Shown piece by piece: positions 11,044 to 22,432 of a stretch of 64,000 bases of DNA. The stretch comes from Tetragonia tetragonoides. Taxonomy: Eukaryota > Streptophyta > Magnoliopsida > Caryophyllales > Aizoaceae. Location: the NCBI GenBank assembly GCA_038025085.1, contig CM076148.1, positions 31,974,501 to 32,038,500 on the forward strand, in the 5' to 3' direction. Numbering within the stretch: the stretch's first letter is position 1; the number at the start of each line of letters is the position of its first letter. The notes below the pieces were generated by a model. The model was not told where the DNA came from and made no database searches. It saw nothing but the letters and a program-made list of their open reading frames with translations. A program made the position numbers and the translations under genes.

Positions 11044-12853
11044 TGTAACACCCTCCCCGAATTCGCAACGATTTTGTGGGAACTATCGACATCATTATAC
11101 ACGACTCGACACCACTGAACCGTCACAAACCCAAGGGTAGCTACTGTAACATTTATCATTAAGGAGTAAATGCTAAGCAGAAAGAAAGACTAGGCTTCAA
11201 AAAGAGCTTCTACGGAAACCAAACAAACGAAACAGTTAATGTTAGAGTTGTCTATATAGTGAGCTAAAACCATTAAACCAATTTATTACAACTTGCCTTC
11301 AAAGGGCTAAATCAAATAAAATCCCAACGATCTAAACTGAACAGAAATAGTTCTAAAAATCTGACGCCAACTCTACCTTCAAAGTTGTACGTCCTCAATC
11401 AGCTAAACCTTCACTTTGGTTTCCGTGACGGAAACAAAATACAGAAGAAAAGAAAAGAAACAAAAGAGAAACAAAAATCAGATATACTGAATAAACGTCA
11501 TCCGTACCCAGTAAAAATATTTTGCAAACCCTACCTGAAATTTTAGAAGAATCATTGAAATTCATTTCCATACGCACATAAGCATATAATCAAGCATACA
11601 CATAACAACATTCTTTTAAATATAATTCTTGTATAGTGATGATACAAAATACGACTAGACAACCCGTCTTGATTAGAGAGATGTAAGAGAGCGAATAGAA
11701 CAGTGATTACCCATACTGTTCGTTGAAGATACAATCACGCCATGGACTTAATAACTCTAGTGTGCACACTACCTCTAGTACAATTACACGAGCCTAGTGT
11801 CTATAAGTAACTTGGGAATCACTCATCCCTTGAACTACACCATTAGGTGTAATCCCAATTGCTCGACTACTCCTAGGGATCCATTAGGAGTCTTACTCTC
11901 ATTTAAATCAATTCACATAATTTGCATTGGTTGACATAGTGGTACTACGAGACCACGACTTACTAATTTATTTCATGCTCTAGACATTGAATAGTAAATA
12001 ACGACGATAATGATAATTCAGTACGATGAGAATTAAACATGCTTTAATTCAATAACGACGATAATTCAATAATGATGACAAGCAATGTCTAGCACAATTT
12101 CGGCAGCACTTCGGCAGGGTACTATGATATCCAAAATTCACAAATCATCCAAGACATTCAACGATAATATATAGGTGCTCACTAGCACTCAATAATACCC
12201 ATACCAATTATCATATAATTAATAGCATGATTATACTAATAATTCACCATTCAACAATTGTCCAATAATCATCATATGGACTAATTAATTCTCAAAATAT
12301 GAAAACATTGACATGCTAATTATAATTCATATTGACAGCAGTAAACATGCTTAAGAAATCTCATAATAACGACGATATAATTTAATCATGCTTTGCATAT
12401 TAAATTCACAACAAACTCCCAATTAGCACATAACACATCAAAATAGTTTTGATGGGGCTTTTGAAGAAGTTAGGCATGAGCGCTAATACTACAAACGCTT
12501 CCAAACAGAAAGTACGCTCCAACAATTCGATAATTATCACGCTTGCTCGTTAGGTCCTAATTAAAAACAATTACCGAGTCAGTATTAGTTAAATACGAAA
12601 ATAAAAACATTAAAAAAATATTAATCTGATAATTTTATTAAATTCCTTGATTTATTCCAACCAATCTAGGCTTTCCGATTCCGAATGAGTGCAGAATAAA
12701 AATATTAAATCAAAAAGACTGAAAATCGAATTAATAATTACCAAAAATATAAAAACAAAACCTTAACTTTCAAACTAGGTCTAGGTCACGGGTACCCATG
12801 CATGAGACCCATAACCCGACCCATCACCACCACCATCACCCACTGGCCACCAT
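11044..12853 (-). repeat. 5' LTR of the chromovirus (outer end truncated)
   Basis: It starts TGTAACACCC at the primer site and matches the left LTR from 11803 to about 12853. Similarity stops abruptly at CACTGGCCACCAT. The part equal to 3562-4341 is missing, so the element's 5' outer end, including the U3 start, is gone. 11044-11802 is the R/U5 side not preserved on the left. Confidence 0.82.
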
Positions 12854-13199
12854 GGGTACCCACTAGTTAAAATAGGAATTTGGACAATCGAACGTGCTTG
12901 GAATCATTTGTATTAATAATCCATATTGTAATTTATTATATTTTCCAAATTGAGTTATTATTTTATAAAGTGATATGCATTTAACTTTTGAGTTCTAGCT
13001 TCAATATGTTTATGTGTTTCTCCTTATTTTTAGCTTTAAATTTGGTGAAAACCACCATAAGTTTGGCTGGACTTGCTAAGAACCCCATTAAGTTTTCAAC
13101 TTTGGAAGGTACCCTTCAAAATCAAAACAGCCTTACGTCACACCCCTTGTTCTTTTTCCTGACCAATTTACTGTAGAAGCAGACCAAAATACCCTCACA
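12854..13199. other. AT-rich flank without recognised features
   Basis: This follows the truncated LTR. A 62-codon frame at 12988-13176 has no family resemblance. Nothing else is supported here. Confidence 0.4.
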
Positions 13200-13740
13200 T
13201 TTGCGGGCTCGAGCTGGACACAGGCCGGGCTTTTAACGAAAAAATTGTTCAACGGGCCTAAATTTTGTTGCCCTTGTCCGCCCATCAAGGCTCAAAATTG
13301 TTGCCATGGCCCGCCCTATTAACGGGTCGGGCTTGCCCATGGCCTAACGAGATTTTTAAAAAAATTATTTTTCAATAAAATTTTAAGACTTTTTCTTTGT
13401 TTGCGATAAATAATTTTATTATTAGTATCTAACCTAACTCCAAAATCAAGCGTACTACTCCACATAATCATGATTTTGATACTTTCTCATACAAATAAGT
13501 CTTAACAACACACAAGCAAACAAAAAAGCTCACAATCTTTTAAGAAAAAAATATTAAACGGGCTGGGCGGGCCCACCCCCGGCCATTTTTTGTTGTCCTT
13601 GTCCGCCCATTTATTTACACGGGTCGGGCTAAGCCCGCCCATTAAATCATTTTTTCCAAAAACCTTGTCCATACCCGCCCAAAGTACGGGCCGGAAGGGC
13701 CGATCTTTTCAGGCTGTCCCGTCCATGATCAACTCTACCT
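13200..13740. mobile_element. CGGGC-rich non-autonomous hAT-like relic
   Basis: Two GC-rich blocks (about 13205-13345 and 13555-13735) repeat GGGCGGGC/GCCCGCCC and TTGTTG(T)CCTTGTCCGCCCAT motifs in an AT-rich region. The right edge in reverse complement begins TAGAGTTGATCATGG, like the TAGAG-type ends of some plant hAT families. A matching left terminus and TSD were not found. There is no coding sequence. Confidence 0.35.
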
Positions 13741-15601
13741 TAAACCCACACACCACGACATCTTCAACACCGTGTTTTGACTGTTGCCACCATCATCTTT
13801 TGCTACCTTCCCTATCACATGTGAAGTTTACTGCTAGTGTGGTGCTTTGCTGGAGAAGGTCGAACTTTTCTCTCTCCGATCCTCTTGGTTTTGATCACGC
13901 GGGCCTTTCCTTTCTCTCTCCTCTATTTCTATTCCTACTGGTTTGGTGGTGCTTCCGTGGAGTCCACTGACCACCAGCCACAATGAACCCAGCTAGTCAA
14001 TTGCCACCTGTGCCCATGAGTCACGCCCAATTCACCCTTTTCGTGGGTTTGATTTCAGTAAACCCTAAACCCTAGATTGTCTTGGTTGATTAAAATTCTG
14101 AATTGAGTAGTGTTATTGATTCTATTTTTGTTTGGGTTTTATGATTGCTAGAAAGGTTTTGTGATGCAAATTGATTTGGGTCTTCAGATAGAGGTAACCG
14201 TCATTCTATTGCTTGGAGACGGTTGTTAGTTTCTCTTTTATGTGTGAAATTGTTGTTAACATGAATATTGTTATGTGATGCGTTCTATTATCTGATTATT
14301 GATATTTTACTATCAATGCATGGGTGATTCTAGTTTGCAATTGTTATGTGGTTATGTGAGCATATGAACTGGTTGGTATGTTGATAGCATAAATACACAT
14401 ATGGGTTTTATCTAACATAAGGTAGATTTTGGTTTATAGAAGGGAATTAAGCATAGGTTTGAGTCAGATAAATGTTATTTAGAGATAATTGAGTATTATG
14501 GCAGAAAATACAAGGTGGTAGTATATACTTTGCTTACTTAGGTGCACCGAGACCTAAACCAAGTACACTATGATGACTTGAGAACTCGTGCCATGTTATG
14601 GAGTCTATGCTATTATTGACCCTTACGTATGTCTGATGCAATGAGAATATGAGCATAAAATATGAATTTGATTGTCAAATTGATATTTTGGTTTGAGCTT
14701 CAGACGTTGTTAGTTCTGTAACTCTTGACATATGGGCTGGTGAATAGCCTGAGATATTATCCTTAGGTGATCAACAATATTTTTGTGACATTGAGAAATG
14801 GTTATATGTTTATAAATTGGTCCGAGATTGGAAATTGAGAGCATGCGGGCTATGTTATGAGTTATGGGGCGGATGGACAAGTTATGACAATAGTTTTGTA
14901 TGAGAGGTTTACCGCTAGTTCACTTCCCACATTATCGAGGCTGAGCTAGTGATTGAGAGCATCACTTGGCACAAATTGTTGGAAATTCGAGTTATATATG
15001 AATAGTATCTTAGAATGCAGTTGAGACTACTTTGGGGTTATGTGATGTCTAAGGTCCTAGTTGACCTGAGTTGAGATTCCAGTGCTTTAATTATTATTCA
15101 ATAAAATGTTTGGTTATTCAACTTTGTTGACTGGTTGCTTTTGTGCTATGTGTGTTTGCGTCCGTTGGTGAGCCTATGATGAACTTCTGCTAATTTTGTT
15201 TGCATTGGGGAGTAGAATTGGAGTATAACTTGCCGGTTGATTGTTTATGAGACATTTTTCACTAGATAGATCAGATGATTCAAAGATGTCAAGAAGTTTG
15301 ATCATTGTTATGTTTTATTGTCAGTTGTTGTAATATGAGATCGTTAGAGTTTATTTGATTATTTTTGGGACCTATAATGTTTGCCTTGCACTCATTCTCA
15401 TGAGTGAATGTGGTAGTGATGCTCTGAACTTAATTAGAAGTCTTCCGCTATAAAGTCTAGTTTTGTTGTATTTTTCTATATAAGCAGGTTTTGTTTAATC
15501 GATGATTTGGGATGTCTATTTACAAATGAAACTCTTTCAGATTGTTGGGTCGAGTTCATTCATTTTGTTTATTTATTATTTAGAAAATCTTGCGTGTTAC
15601 A
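13741..15601 (+). repeat. Possible solo or partial gypsy LTR, no gene
   Basis: No coding sequence is visible over 1.86 kb. The 5' part is CT/CA-rich with AAACCCTAAACCCTAG-like leader sequence; the rest is GT-rich. It ends TTGCGTGTTACA at 15601, like the GGGTGTTACA end of the chromovirus LTR. That suggests a + oriented LTR of a related family, but neither its start nor a TSD was found. Confidence 0.3.
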
Positions 15602-15822
15602 GATATAAACCAATTAATAGAAGTCGTTGTCATCAACGGGCGAGTAGACGTTTATTTAGAGTATTGACCTTATTAACAACACCTTCTCAACTCGTACCAA
15701 CTCCCTGAACTCATTTTATGATATCAACATCCCCAATCACGATTTGGGTGCACACGAATTGGGTTGACGTCTATTTAGACTATTGACTTGATTCACAATT
15801 GGTTTCCAAATTTACTTAAAAT

Positions 15823-16395
15823 TAGGGGTGAGCACAAGCAGGTACCCACCTAAAATTTCAGGATTTGGTATTGGAATTGTTTAGACCAGTTCCTCGAAAC
15901 TGGGACCCTGTATTGGAATTGGTTGGGCCAGTTCCTCGAAATTGATACCCAAACTTCGAATTGGCAGGTTCAGTTCCAGGACCAGGTACCTATCCCCCTA
16001 TAAAATTTCTTTGGATGAATGCAAATATTATCTAATTACTAAGAGTTTAAAGTTGTACTATAGTACATCCGCTTCGAATTTAGTAAAACAATATCAAAAC
16101 ACAGAAATTGTAACCTATGTGATATCAAAAGGTAAGTTAGAAGTAGCATTAATAGTGTTGGGACCAATTTTAATACCAATTCGATATTTGGGAGAAACTC
16201 AATATTAGTCCTAGCAGGTACCCACTAGGTACTGGGTCCGAGAAAATAATACCCAGATTTGGAATTGGTTGCAATCAGTTTCGAATTTTGGGACCCAAAA
16301 TTGGTATTGGTAAGAGCAGTTACAGGTCCAGACCCACCAGGTCTAAACCAATTCCAGTACCAAAACCAGATACCCAGGACCCATGCTCACTCCTA
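15823..16395. mobile_element. Complete hAT-type MITE (573 bp)
   Basis: The ends are TAGGGGTGAGCA and, inverted, TAGGAGTGAGCA, with a perfect 8-bp TSD CTTAAAAT at 15815-15822 and 16396-16403. The interior repeats GGTACC and TTGGAATTG motifs and has no transposase. An 8-bp TSD with such ends is diagnostic of hAT. Confidence 0.88.
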
Positions 16396-16609
16396 CTTAA
16401 AATTGGTGGTTGGGGACGTCTCTGATCTTTGTCTTAATTATGTCCCTAACATGTCATCAAACGATCCACTAATAAAATGAGCATGATAGAAATGAAGCAA
16501 ATAAAGATACTTCACATTATTTCACAAGCGAAGCCAAAATTTGAGCTCCGGCGACCCGCACCCAACCGGCGCGACGACCGTGAGGGTTTACATCCCTGCA
16601 TTCCATGAC

Positions 16610-16906
16610 TACAATGGTAAGATAATAATGAGTCAATTCATCTGCCATTAGAATGTTCACCACTTTTGGTGAATCAGTTTCAATCATAGCTACATTCTAT
16701 CCTCTCTTTTTAATCCATGATAGGGCCTCCCTTACAATGAGCAATTCCGCATGTAAATCATCCTTGTCTTTTGTATTGAGTGGGAAACCTCCATGCCAAT
16801 CCCCATTACAGTCTCTACACACACATGCACATCCAGTACTCCTATGTTTGGGAGAGAAAGAAGCACTAGTATTTACTAGAAAGACATTATGATGAGGGGG
16901 GTCCAA
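16610..16906 (-). pseudogene. LINE-type RNase H (RVT_3) fragment
   Basis: The minus strand encodes VFLVNTSASFSPKHRSTGCA, then NGDWHGGFPLN, then LHAELLIVREALSWIKK (16697-16906). After a frame change it continues with AMIETDSPKVVNIL (about 16640-16690). This matches plant LINE-associated RNase H domains: VNTDAS, AELLA and ETDS are their usual marks. The first catalytic Asp (VNTDAS) is Ser here. The rest of the LINE is absent. Confidence 0.6.
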
Positions 16907-17084
16907 GATGAGAGAGGTGTTGATTCAAGGTTAGGGAGTTTTTGTGCTTTTGAAGTTGTGTTTTGGGTGGTGAGCCTACCACCTGTAAGATCGGGACACT
17001 CACATAAGGGTTATACTCTTAACACTCTCTGCCATGCACATATGAGTCCTTTTCAACATGGCAATTTAATTTGGAGTTAGGTTA

Positions 17085-17254
17085 TGTTATCTGGTATAAT
17101 TCCGTGAGGATTACCTCTTTACTATTCACAATATATACCAATAGGTTTACAGAAGGGAAGCTGGGCCGAAGCCCTAATACAGACATAAGGGCCTTACTAT
17201 ACATAAGCCTAATATGAATAACTAAATATTTACATATTTCAGTATATTCTATCA
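17085..17254 (-). repeat. 3' LTR of the nested copia element (170 bp)
   Basis: TGTTATCTGG...TATATTCTATCA; it is directly repeated at 29696-29901. On the minus strand it follows a GACTGCGGGGATG polypurine tract at 17255-17267. A 170-bp LTR is short for a copia element. Confidence 0.9.
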
Positions 17255-20200
17255 CATCCCCGCAGTCGGAGCGAGAGGAGGACGAACGCTCAGGCTGGAG
17301 CGAAAGTCAGTAAAAAGAGACGAAGGAAGGCCCTTAGTAAAAATATTTGCATAATGTGAGCTTGATGGAACATGAAGTACACGAACATGACCAAGAGCGA
17401 CCTTTTCGTGCACAAAGTGGATGTCCATCTCAATATGTTTGGTACGCTGATGTTGCACCGGGTTAGTGGAGAGGTAGACTGCACTAACATTGTCACAATA
17501 TACAAGGGTTGCCCGTGTGACAGGGCCGTGGAGCTCTAGCAATAAGTTGCGCAACCAACATGTCTCAGCAACAGCATTGGTGACGCCGCAGTATTCCGCC
17601 TTGGCGCTAGAACGGGATACACTGCCTTGGCGTTTTGAGGACCAAGACAAGAGGTTGTCACCGAGGAACAAACAATAACCTAAAGTGGATCGACGGCTGT
17701 CAGGGCAGCCGGCCCAGTCAGCATCGGAGTAGGACCAGTGGTGGTGGATGGTTAGAGATGCAGACCATACTCAATGGTGCCCTGTATGTAACGCAAAATG
17801 CGCTTGAGAGTCTTCAGGTGGGGTTCCCGTGGATCATGCATGTAGAGGCAAATCTGTTGGACACCATAGGAGATGTCCGGACGGGTGAATGTGAGATACT
17901 GGAGAGATTCGGCTAGGCTGCGATAAAGGGAAGGGTCAGCCACAGGAGGACCGTCGGGACCAAGTTTAGACTTGGTGTCGATAGGAGTGGTGCAGGGTTT
18001 ACAGTCAGCCATGTGGGCACGGTCAAGAATCTCAGTGGCGTATTTGTTTTGGGAAAAAAATAGGCTCTGCGGGGTACGGGTGGCGGTGATGCCAAGGAAA
18101 TAGTGAAGAGCTCCAAGATCGGTCATGGAGAACTCGGCACTAAGGGAGATGATGATGTGGCGAATGAGGGAGTCTGAGGAGGCAGTGAGAACGATGCCAT
18201 CCACATAAAGAAGGATGTAGGCTGTATGTGGGCCATTTTGGTGAATGAAGAGGGATGAATCGGACTTGCTGCGTGAGAAACCAAGGCGAGTCATAAACTC
18301 GGCAAAACACTGGTACCAAGCCCGAGGGGCTTGTTTGACGCCATAGAGGGATTTGCGAAGGTGACACACATAGTCCGGATGAGCAAGGTCTACAAACCCC
18401 GGGGGTTGATGCATGTAGACAGTTTCCTGTAGGTGACCATGAAGGAAGGAATTTTTGACATCGAGTTGGTGAATAGCCCAGGAGTTGGAGAGGGTCAGGC
18501 TAAGGACAATACGGATGGTGGCCGGTTTGACAACCGGACTGAAAGTCTCATCACAGTCATCCCGGGACGATGAGATTTGCCATTAGCAACCATGCGGGCT
18601 TTATACCGCTCAAGAGAACCGTCAGAATTGTACTTGTGCTTGTAGAGCCACATCGAATGTACCACATTATCCCCTTTGGGACGGGGTTCCAAGGTCCAAG
18701 TATCATTTTTAATTAAAGCATGAAATTCAGACTGCATGCAGCCCGCCAGTTAGGATCCTTGAGTGCCTGGACATGAGAGCGAGTGAGAGGTGAGGAGGTG
18801 GATGTGTGAAGATTGAAGACTTTCTTGGGTTTGAACACCCCCAATTGACCGCGAGTGGTCATTTTGTGGGTGACGGCAGGAAGGGGGAGGAAGGGGGAAG
18901 GGAGAGGGACGGGTGGATAGTTGATGGAAGGGGTGGTGTAGATTTGTGGTGGTGAGGGAGGAGGTTGGGGGCTGGTCGGTTGGGGAGGGGTCGTGGGTGG
19001 CGAGGTGGGGGGGTGAGAAGGTGATGGAGAGGTGAGGGCTCGTTGTTGAGGTCTAGGAGATCATAGGTGATTGGAGGAGAGGTGGAGAAGGTGGAGAAGG
19101 GGAAGGTAGTCTCGTCAAAGGTGACATGAAGAGAGATGATTATTTTCCGGCTAGCCAAGTCGAGACAACGATAACCCCGATGGTTGGCGGGGTATCCTTG
19201 AAAGACATAGGGAGATGAGCGGGGTGAGAGTTTATGTGGTGTGGATGATGAAAGGTTGGGATAGCAGAGACACCCAAATATACGAAGGTGAGAGTGGGAA
19301 GCGGATTTTTTGAAGAGACGGCTAAAAGGGATTTGATTTGAGATGGTGGAGGAAGGGAGAAGATTGAGAAGGTGGGGAGCCATGTGGAGGGCTTCGACCC
19401 AATAAGAGGGAGGTATTTGGGCTTGGAAAAGAAGGGTGCGGATGATATTATTGATGGTACGGAGCATTCGCTCAGATTTCCCATTATGTAGGGAAGTGCG
19501 TGGACAAGAGAAGCGGATGAGAATATCGTTAGCGGCAAAAAGATCATGAATAGGTGTGTTGTCAAATTCCCCCCCACCCCACCCCCCCCATGATTATAAT
19601 GAAAGGCCTTAAGTTCACAATTGAATTGAGTTTTAACATAAGCTCTGAAATGTAAAAACTTAGAGAAGGCATCACGTTTGCGACGAAGGGGGTAGACCCA
19701 TAAGAATTGAGAGTAATGGTCCAAAAAAATGACATAATAGCGGATTCCACTCACACTGGGGATAGGGGAAGTCCAAATATCCGAATGAACAATTTCAAAA
19801 GGCGGGCTAACAGTAGACATAGATGGAGAAAAAGGAAGTCTAACATGCTTGCCGAGTTGACAAGAATGACACAAATTGGATTATTTATCCTTATGACACT
19901 CAATCAAACCACTAGAAACTAAAGTCTGAATAGTAGAGTCGCCCGGATGACCCAAGCACAATGCCAAGTGGAGCGGGAACTGGTGATGAGGACGGTGGGA
20001 TGGCCGGAATTCGTGGTGGTGGAGGTGAGTGGATAAAGTTCCCCGTCATTGTCACATCGAAGGAGAGGTTCCCAAGACTGAAAATCATACACAGAGAAAC
20101 CATAAGGATCAAAGGCAACACGACAATGGTTATCCCTAACGAAATAACGGACAGAGACTAGATTTTTAATAATTTGAGGAGCAACAAGGATATTTTGGAG

Positions 20201-20827
20201 GTGGAGGGGACGGGAAATGGAGGGAAGGGAAGAGTAGCCCATACATGTCACAGAAATCGAGGATCCATCTCCAACAGTTACATAATTATGATGATTAAAA
20301 TTAAAAATAGTACTCAGATAACCTGGTTGGGACGTGAGATGGGTCGTGGCCCTAGTGTCCATATACCAACCGTTGTCACCCGAATCCTGCAAAGTCAAAG
20401 TATTAAATAATTGGGGCAAGGATGTGGTGGGCTTGGTGGGAGCTGTCACTGCGGGCGCGGCGGGGGCTGCTGCGAACCTGGTCCAAGGAGGTGGGACCTG
20501 GTACGAGGGGCTGGACGTCGCTGGCGCGGGGCCGGGAGGAGATGTCTGTACAAGGTGGGCGAAGGCCGCGACACGGGGCGTGGGCCCATGAGACCGCGCC
20601 ACCGCTGTTTGCCGCAGAACGCGTCATTGGGCGGCGCGGTGGCGGCCTGCTGGGAGGGTGCTGGGGACTGAGTCGTCGTGACCTGTCCACCTTGCCCGTG
20701 GTCGCCCTTGTGCTTAACCTTGTGGTTGCGGCTGCCACGGGGCTGGTGGGTTTTGGGTGGGTCGGTGGTGGCACTGAGTTGGGGGTTGGAAGGAGAGGGT
20801 TGGGCGGGTTAGATGGGAGTGGTTGGG
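17255..20827 (-). pseudogene. copia gag C-part, protease, integrase, RT and RNase H (broken)
   Basis: Right to left: the Pro/Ala-rich gag tail and protease (19919-20602; WYMDTRATTHLTS, where the DTG Gly is Arg), then the pre-integrase and integrase (19140-19874; MCHSCQLGK, IVHSDIWTSP). The integrase frame is lost at a G-run near 19570-19590, where the second catalytic Asp should be. The integrase C-part is at 18859-19467 (IFGCLCYPN). RT starts at 18495-18737 (NDTWTLEPRP) and continues at 17752-18414 (KSLYGVKQAPRAWYQ). The catalytic box reads LLYVDGIVL, so YVDD is YVDG. RNase H (17252-17671) retains SSAKAEYCGV and RTKHIEMDIHFVHE. At least four frame changes separate the pieces. Confidence 0.88.
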
Positions 20828-20832
20828 TACGG

Positions 20833-22419
20833 TGATACGTGTCATTTACGCATACAAATTCAAAACCTTATTTCTACCACGAACACATAGATAATATAGT
20901 ATAGGGTAAATAAGGGTCGATCCCACGAGGACAGATATCAATATTTGTTAACTTCTACTCTAATCCTAGTTCACAAATTACAAAACAAGAAACATTGGGG
21001 GTTTTTATTGAAGAATCACTAAGACCAACCAAACAGAAAATAAACTAACTAATCTAGTATTTACAAGTGAAACAGACAAACTGATTAAGCACATAAGTTC
21101 AAATCATCTTAGTTACCCAAGTCGGATTTTGTCATTGACAACTAAGTTAATTAGTAGGTTAACTGTAGAGAATCTACCAGCTAGCTCCTCCCTATCTCCC
21201 TTTACTAGCTTGAACCGAACCAGCTCGATCCTAAGACTCAATAATAAATAAATACTAGGAAGACATCATTAACCCTAGGAAAATTAATCCAAGATAGCAA
21301 GAATGTAATTTTGTCTAGATCATGCGATGCCCTAATTAAGACTCAACTGTTCGACCGACTAACTTCTTAATTAGTTGCTACACATTTGTTCATTCAATAG
21401 TATACGAACTAACGATTAAGCGATAGCAATAGATTCATATTTAAACATAAAAGGACGTCTCCGGACCATATAAAAACATGAATCATAAATTAATTAACTC
21501 AAGCAACGCATAAATACTAAAATTAACTTGAATATATTAATTCTAAATTGAACTAATAAATTGTCTCAAACATCCAAAAACTTAGATTTCTAAACTAAAG
21601 TTGAACACTTGAAAACAAATCAAACTTAGGACACTAGATACAAAAAGGTATTAGAGTAAGAGAGAGTCATTCAATTTCTTAGCCCGGACTTGTAAAGTTG
21701 AGCACCACTTCGATCCGATAATTCAAGCTCCAAAATCCACCTCCAAAGATCATGAACCAGCTCGATTCCAATGGCTTGTCGCCCTCTTGACTCTTACACT
21801 CTCCTTGAACTAGAACCTTTGTTTATTGGCTATCAGGTTTTTGTGACTAAAATTCTGCTTTTTCTTCCTGCTGAACGTCTTCCCTTTTTATGCTTGATTT
21901 CCGTGATCTTTGTTGGGATTAAACCAGAAAATAATCTTCCTATTAGTCGTGCAATATCTTCTAGTGGGTGTAGAGATCTTTCTTTGCTTGGGCATTAAGT
22001 TGTGCAAAAATTAGAAAAGTTAGGGCTTCTGCAATTTGTAGCATAATTTCGGCTGTGTTAAGGTCTTATGTTGGAAAAGTCTAAAACATAAAAGTTCTAG
22101 GTCTCTTTTTGGGCTTGCCGTAGCATTTTGAATCATCCAAATCCGATACCGAACGAAGGAGTTATGGCCAAAATACGAACTGCTGTCAAAACTGCTCCGA
22201 ACTGCGAATTGGGCCAAATTTGCTCTCCTTTATTCCGCCAATATTACCTACACAATAAAAATATAGAAAATAGGCCTAAAACACAAAAAAAAAATATGAA
22301 AATATAAAATAAAAGTTAAAATACTAAATATTATTAAAAACCCAAATAATAATGATCTAAAACTAATCAAAACATAACGATAAATGAAGGATAAAACATG
22401 TATATTAAAGAACTTATCA
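20833..22419 (-). repeat. LTR 1 (3' LTR) of the non-coding LTR element
   Basis: 1587 bp, TGATACGTGTC...AACTTATCA, closely matching LTR 2 at 24947-26536 (1590 bp). On the minus strand it follows the polypurine tract TATGGGGGAATT. It contains no gene. Confidence 0.88.
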
Positions 22420-22432
22420 AATTCCCCCATAC
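22420..22432 (-). other. Polypurine tract of the non-coding LTR element
   Basis: The minus strand reads AGTATGGGGGAATT directly before TGATAAGTTC, the LTR start. The same tract occurs at 26537-26550 next to LTR 2, as expected for a duplicated unit. Confidence 0.7.

Larger units (their letters stand above)
2492..12853 (-). mobile_element. Ty3/gypsy chromovirus (Tekay/Del-like), both outer LTR ends lost
   Basis: The element reads right to left: 5' LTR (11044-12853), tRNA-Met primer site (11024-11041), an extra ORF, gag-protease, RT, RNase H, integrase with chromodomain, polypurine tract, 3' LTR (2492-4341). The order PR-RT-RH-INT and the C-terminal chromodomain define a chromovirus; the long LTR (about 2.6 kb when the two copies are combined) and the protein motifs suggest the Tekay/Del group. 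The two LTRs overlap as direct repeats over about 1.06 kb (2492-3561 against 11803-12853). The left copy lacks its outer 759 bp and the right copy its outer 780 bp or so, so no TSD exists. Several catalytic residues are mutated, so it is not autonomous. Confidence 0.88.

Noticed and set aside
14060..14078. AAACCCTAAACCCTAG, telomere-like
   Set aside because: Only two repeats; such sequence is common in plant 5' leader regions.
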